From Lophius americanus (taxonomy: Eukaryota > Chordata > Actinopteri > Lophiiformes > Lophiidae), in contig JBBDHG010000032.1 of NCBI GenBank assembly GCA_037951165.1, positions 7,369,001 to 7,433,000 on the forward strand: DNA of 64,000 nt, written 5' to 3'. Positions 61,833 to 64,000 of the stretch are shown here, piece by piece. A program made the position numbers and the translations under genes. The notes below the pieces were generated by a model. That model searched no databases. It saw only the letters and a program-made list of their open reading frames with translations, and was not told the DNA's origin. The number at the start of each line of letters is the position of its first letter. The first letter of the stretch is position 1.

Positions 61833-64000
61833 AGCATTCCAAGAGTGCAAGCCAAGGCACAACAGTTCCCAATGTAGACGTGATTGTGGGAACATTTTAT
61901 GCAAATCCGTTCATTAATTTAGGGGTTCTTTCAAAAAGCCTTCAAAAGCAACACGTCTCGCAACGGTACAGAAAACGTCATCATGACATCGCGTCATGAC
62001 GTAACCAAAATTTTAATCATCTCTAGGATGTTTCAAACCTTCCTCTGGGAAAAATTTCATCCGTCCATTAGTTTTTTCTGTAAACTTGCTTACAAACAAA
62101 CAAACGGATAAATCAACCTCCTTGGTGGAACTAATGAATCACAATGTAGTTATACAAAATTCCAACCATTTAATGCTTATTTCAGTATTTTAGATATATT
62201 TCCATCTTAGAATGCCACACATATCCAGATTCTGGCTTCTCAAATGTAATGATATGAATCCTTTCTCTGCCCTATATGTTTGTGAACATAAGAAAATCCT
62301 ATTTAAGTGTGTCTCTCAGATAAAATAAGAAGTACGAACACAATTTCATAACATTTTATAGACAAAAGGAGGAAATATTCATGAAAACATTTAAACTGCT
62401 GAATTGCTTTATATATTGTTGGAATTGCTGAACATCCTCATATTAACTGTATTTTAAGTTTAATTCAATGTCCCTTTTTAGTTATAGTCCTTTAAAAACT
62501 GAGAGTTGGCAGTGAAGAGCACGTGATAACAACAATTATTTGAGCACTGATGGGTAGAAAAAAAAATTGCTTATCTAATAGAATCCCTTATTTCTTCCTA
62601 GAATAGCTCCAACTGAAAGCCACAAAAGGCTTATACTGCTATCTATCGCTATGTTCACACTGCAGGATAAATGCTGCCCAGATTTGATTTTTTTGCTCAT
62701 ATGTCACTTTTTCACAGCATTGTGAAAAACAATAACAATATGGACACTGATCTTTTCCATTTCTGATTTGGGCCACTTCTGTATGTGGTCCTAAATCAGA
62801 CATAGGTCAGATATTTTCTAATGCGACCTCAGTCTGAACCATCAGATCAGAATTCATGAGACTGTGACATGAGATACTTCTAATAGTATAAACACTATAA
62901 GCATATCTATAAATGCTATAAACATCACTATCAACTTTATAAACACTATTAACATGACTATAAACACCCTAAGCATCATTATAAACACTTAAAAATCACT
63001 ATGAACGCAATAAACATCACTATAAATCATTCAAACTAACTTTGGTTGGTTCCATTTTGCTTCGGTATTGACAGCGTGCGGCCAGGGATGTCTTTGTTAT
63101 CGTTCTTTTGTGCTTGCGGGTCCGTTTAGGGCCGTGAACTGTTCATACCGGAGTCCGATATAGGACACATTTTAAGAGTAATATGAACAGCTACACAAAA
63201 AAAGACTGACAGCATGAACGTAGTGTAAATAACACAATGGTTGAATGTTATCCACAAACTCAAATACTGCACTTACGTAAATTTGAAGTACATGAACTTA
63301 ACATGATTATTTCCATCTCATTGTACTTGAATCCACCAAATGAGTTGATTTTTGTTTTTTAAATAAACAGAACATATAAACAAAACAAAACAATGATCAA
63401 GTAGTGGATTTTGATGTTTGTGTTGAACTGGAGGATTAAGTGTCTCTTTATGGGCTGGAAAATGCTCCTAGTTCTTAAGCTAAATAAACTACCGACAAAC
63501 CATTTTGAATTATGTAAGAAATGTCACAAAACTGAAAACAGGCTGAAGTTATGAAAGCTGACTTTTTAGACATATGTGGTTCTCACAGGACAGAGATAAT
63601 GTAAACAAGCTATGATTAACTCATAGATTAAACTTCCCAACAGCAAATAAAGTGGTTAAAATGACCCCAACCTTAAACATACAGCAGAAGAAATCATTCA
63701 AAAACATCTTATAAAATAGTAAAACACTGAGAGGGAGTCCTGTTTCTTTTTTTTGATGATATACATCTGCTTGTATTTCTTACATGCTTTTTTTCTTTTA
63801 CTCATCTAAAGTTTGGAATGGACGTTTTCTACTCTTCCTTTTGGAGTATTTGCACATTTTCCTCCTCTGAAATAACATTGGCCAGACTGGCTCTGCAGCC
63901 TCTTACACTCTTCTGGGCCTGGCTAAAAAGTAGAAACAACATCTCTGTCTTGGTAGAAGCTACAGTTTGGGTCTGAGGGCGCATCTACTCTGCTTTAGCA
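61833..64000. other. Intergenic or intronic DNA at right edge, no gene identified
   Basis: Holds a teleost repeat tail at 62080-62140 ('acaaacaaacaaacgg', 'cctccttggtgga') and a run of degenerate 'aacatcactataaacactat' units at about 62890-63030. If the 60.5-kb exon is real, this is its first intron. A 51-codon minus-strand frame near 63984-63829 has no recognisable match. Confidence 0.5.
62890..63035. repeat. Degenerate short tandem repeat
   Basis: About six imperfect copies of a roughly 20-bp unit like 'aaacatcactataaacacta'. Confidence 0.7.

Noticed and set aside
63829..63984. 51-codon minus-strand frame ending in a Glu-rich stretch, with an alternative Cys-rich reading resembling a small secreted peptide
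   Set aside because: Too short, no splice or signal-peptide support, at the window edge; the Cys spacing does not fit a known defensin pattern.

Overview
This window is nuclear DNA from a ray-finned (teleost) fish. The evidence is five split vertebrate genes with GT-AG introns, an AT-rich intergenic background, and typical fish repeats: L2 and Rex/Babar-like LINEs, a Tc1/mariner relic, and the repeat beginning near 'ccattttcttccgctta'. I assembled every gene by hand from open frames, splice sites and codon phase. The complete ones give uninterrupted proteins of the expected family length: mapkapk5 471 aa, ostf1 214 aa, nmrk1 203 aa, ggh 321 aa. The first gene, atxn2, runs off the left edge.

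Layout: 1-11093 (-) is the 5' part of atxn2 (ataxin-2), ten coding exons. 11.1-18.8 kb is a divergent intergenic region holding a (TA)n tract, an L2 LINE split by a second LINE, AT-rich DNA, and a GC-rich block upstream of the next gene. 18837-27163 (+) is mapkapk5 (MK5/PRAK), followed by a long probable 3' UTR. 31350-41607 (-) is ostf1 (SH3/ankyrin adaptor), convergent with mapkapk5; the two likely poly(A) signals lie about 200 bp apart. 41.6-44.7 kb holds the ostf1 promoter with two abutting CArG (SRF) boxes, a decayed ~35-bp tandem array, a 'ccattttcttcc' repeat and a decayed LINE. 44727-50271 (+) is nmrk1 (nicotinamide riboside kinase). 53129-58688 (+) is ggh (gamma-glutamyl hydrolase). 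60.48-60.93 kb is a GC-rich promoter and probable non-coding first exon of a gene beyond the right edge.

The genes are not an operon and share no pathway: RNA-granule control (atxn2), stress kinase signalling (mapkapk5), cytoskeletal adaptor (ostf1), NAD salvage (nmrk1), lysosomal folate-polyglutamate turnover (ggh). What stands out is synteny. From general knowledge the human orthologues lie on 12q24 (ATXN2, MAPKAPK5), 9q21 (OSTF1, NMRK1) and 8q12 (GGH), so the window joins blocks that are separate in human.

I found no CRISPR array, prokaryotic operon, virus or obviously new enzymatic system. The least explained items are a dispersed repeat family with 'tatatccccgaaaa'-type inverted ends (at least eight copies), strong hairpins in ostf1 introns 1 and 2, paired CArG boxes at ostf1, and an unassigned membrane-protein-like open frame antisense in an nmrk1 intron.
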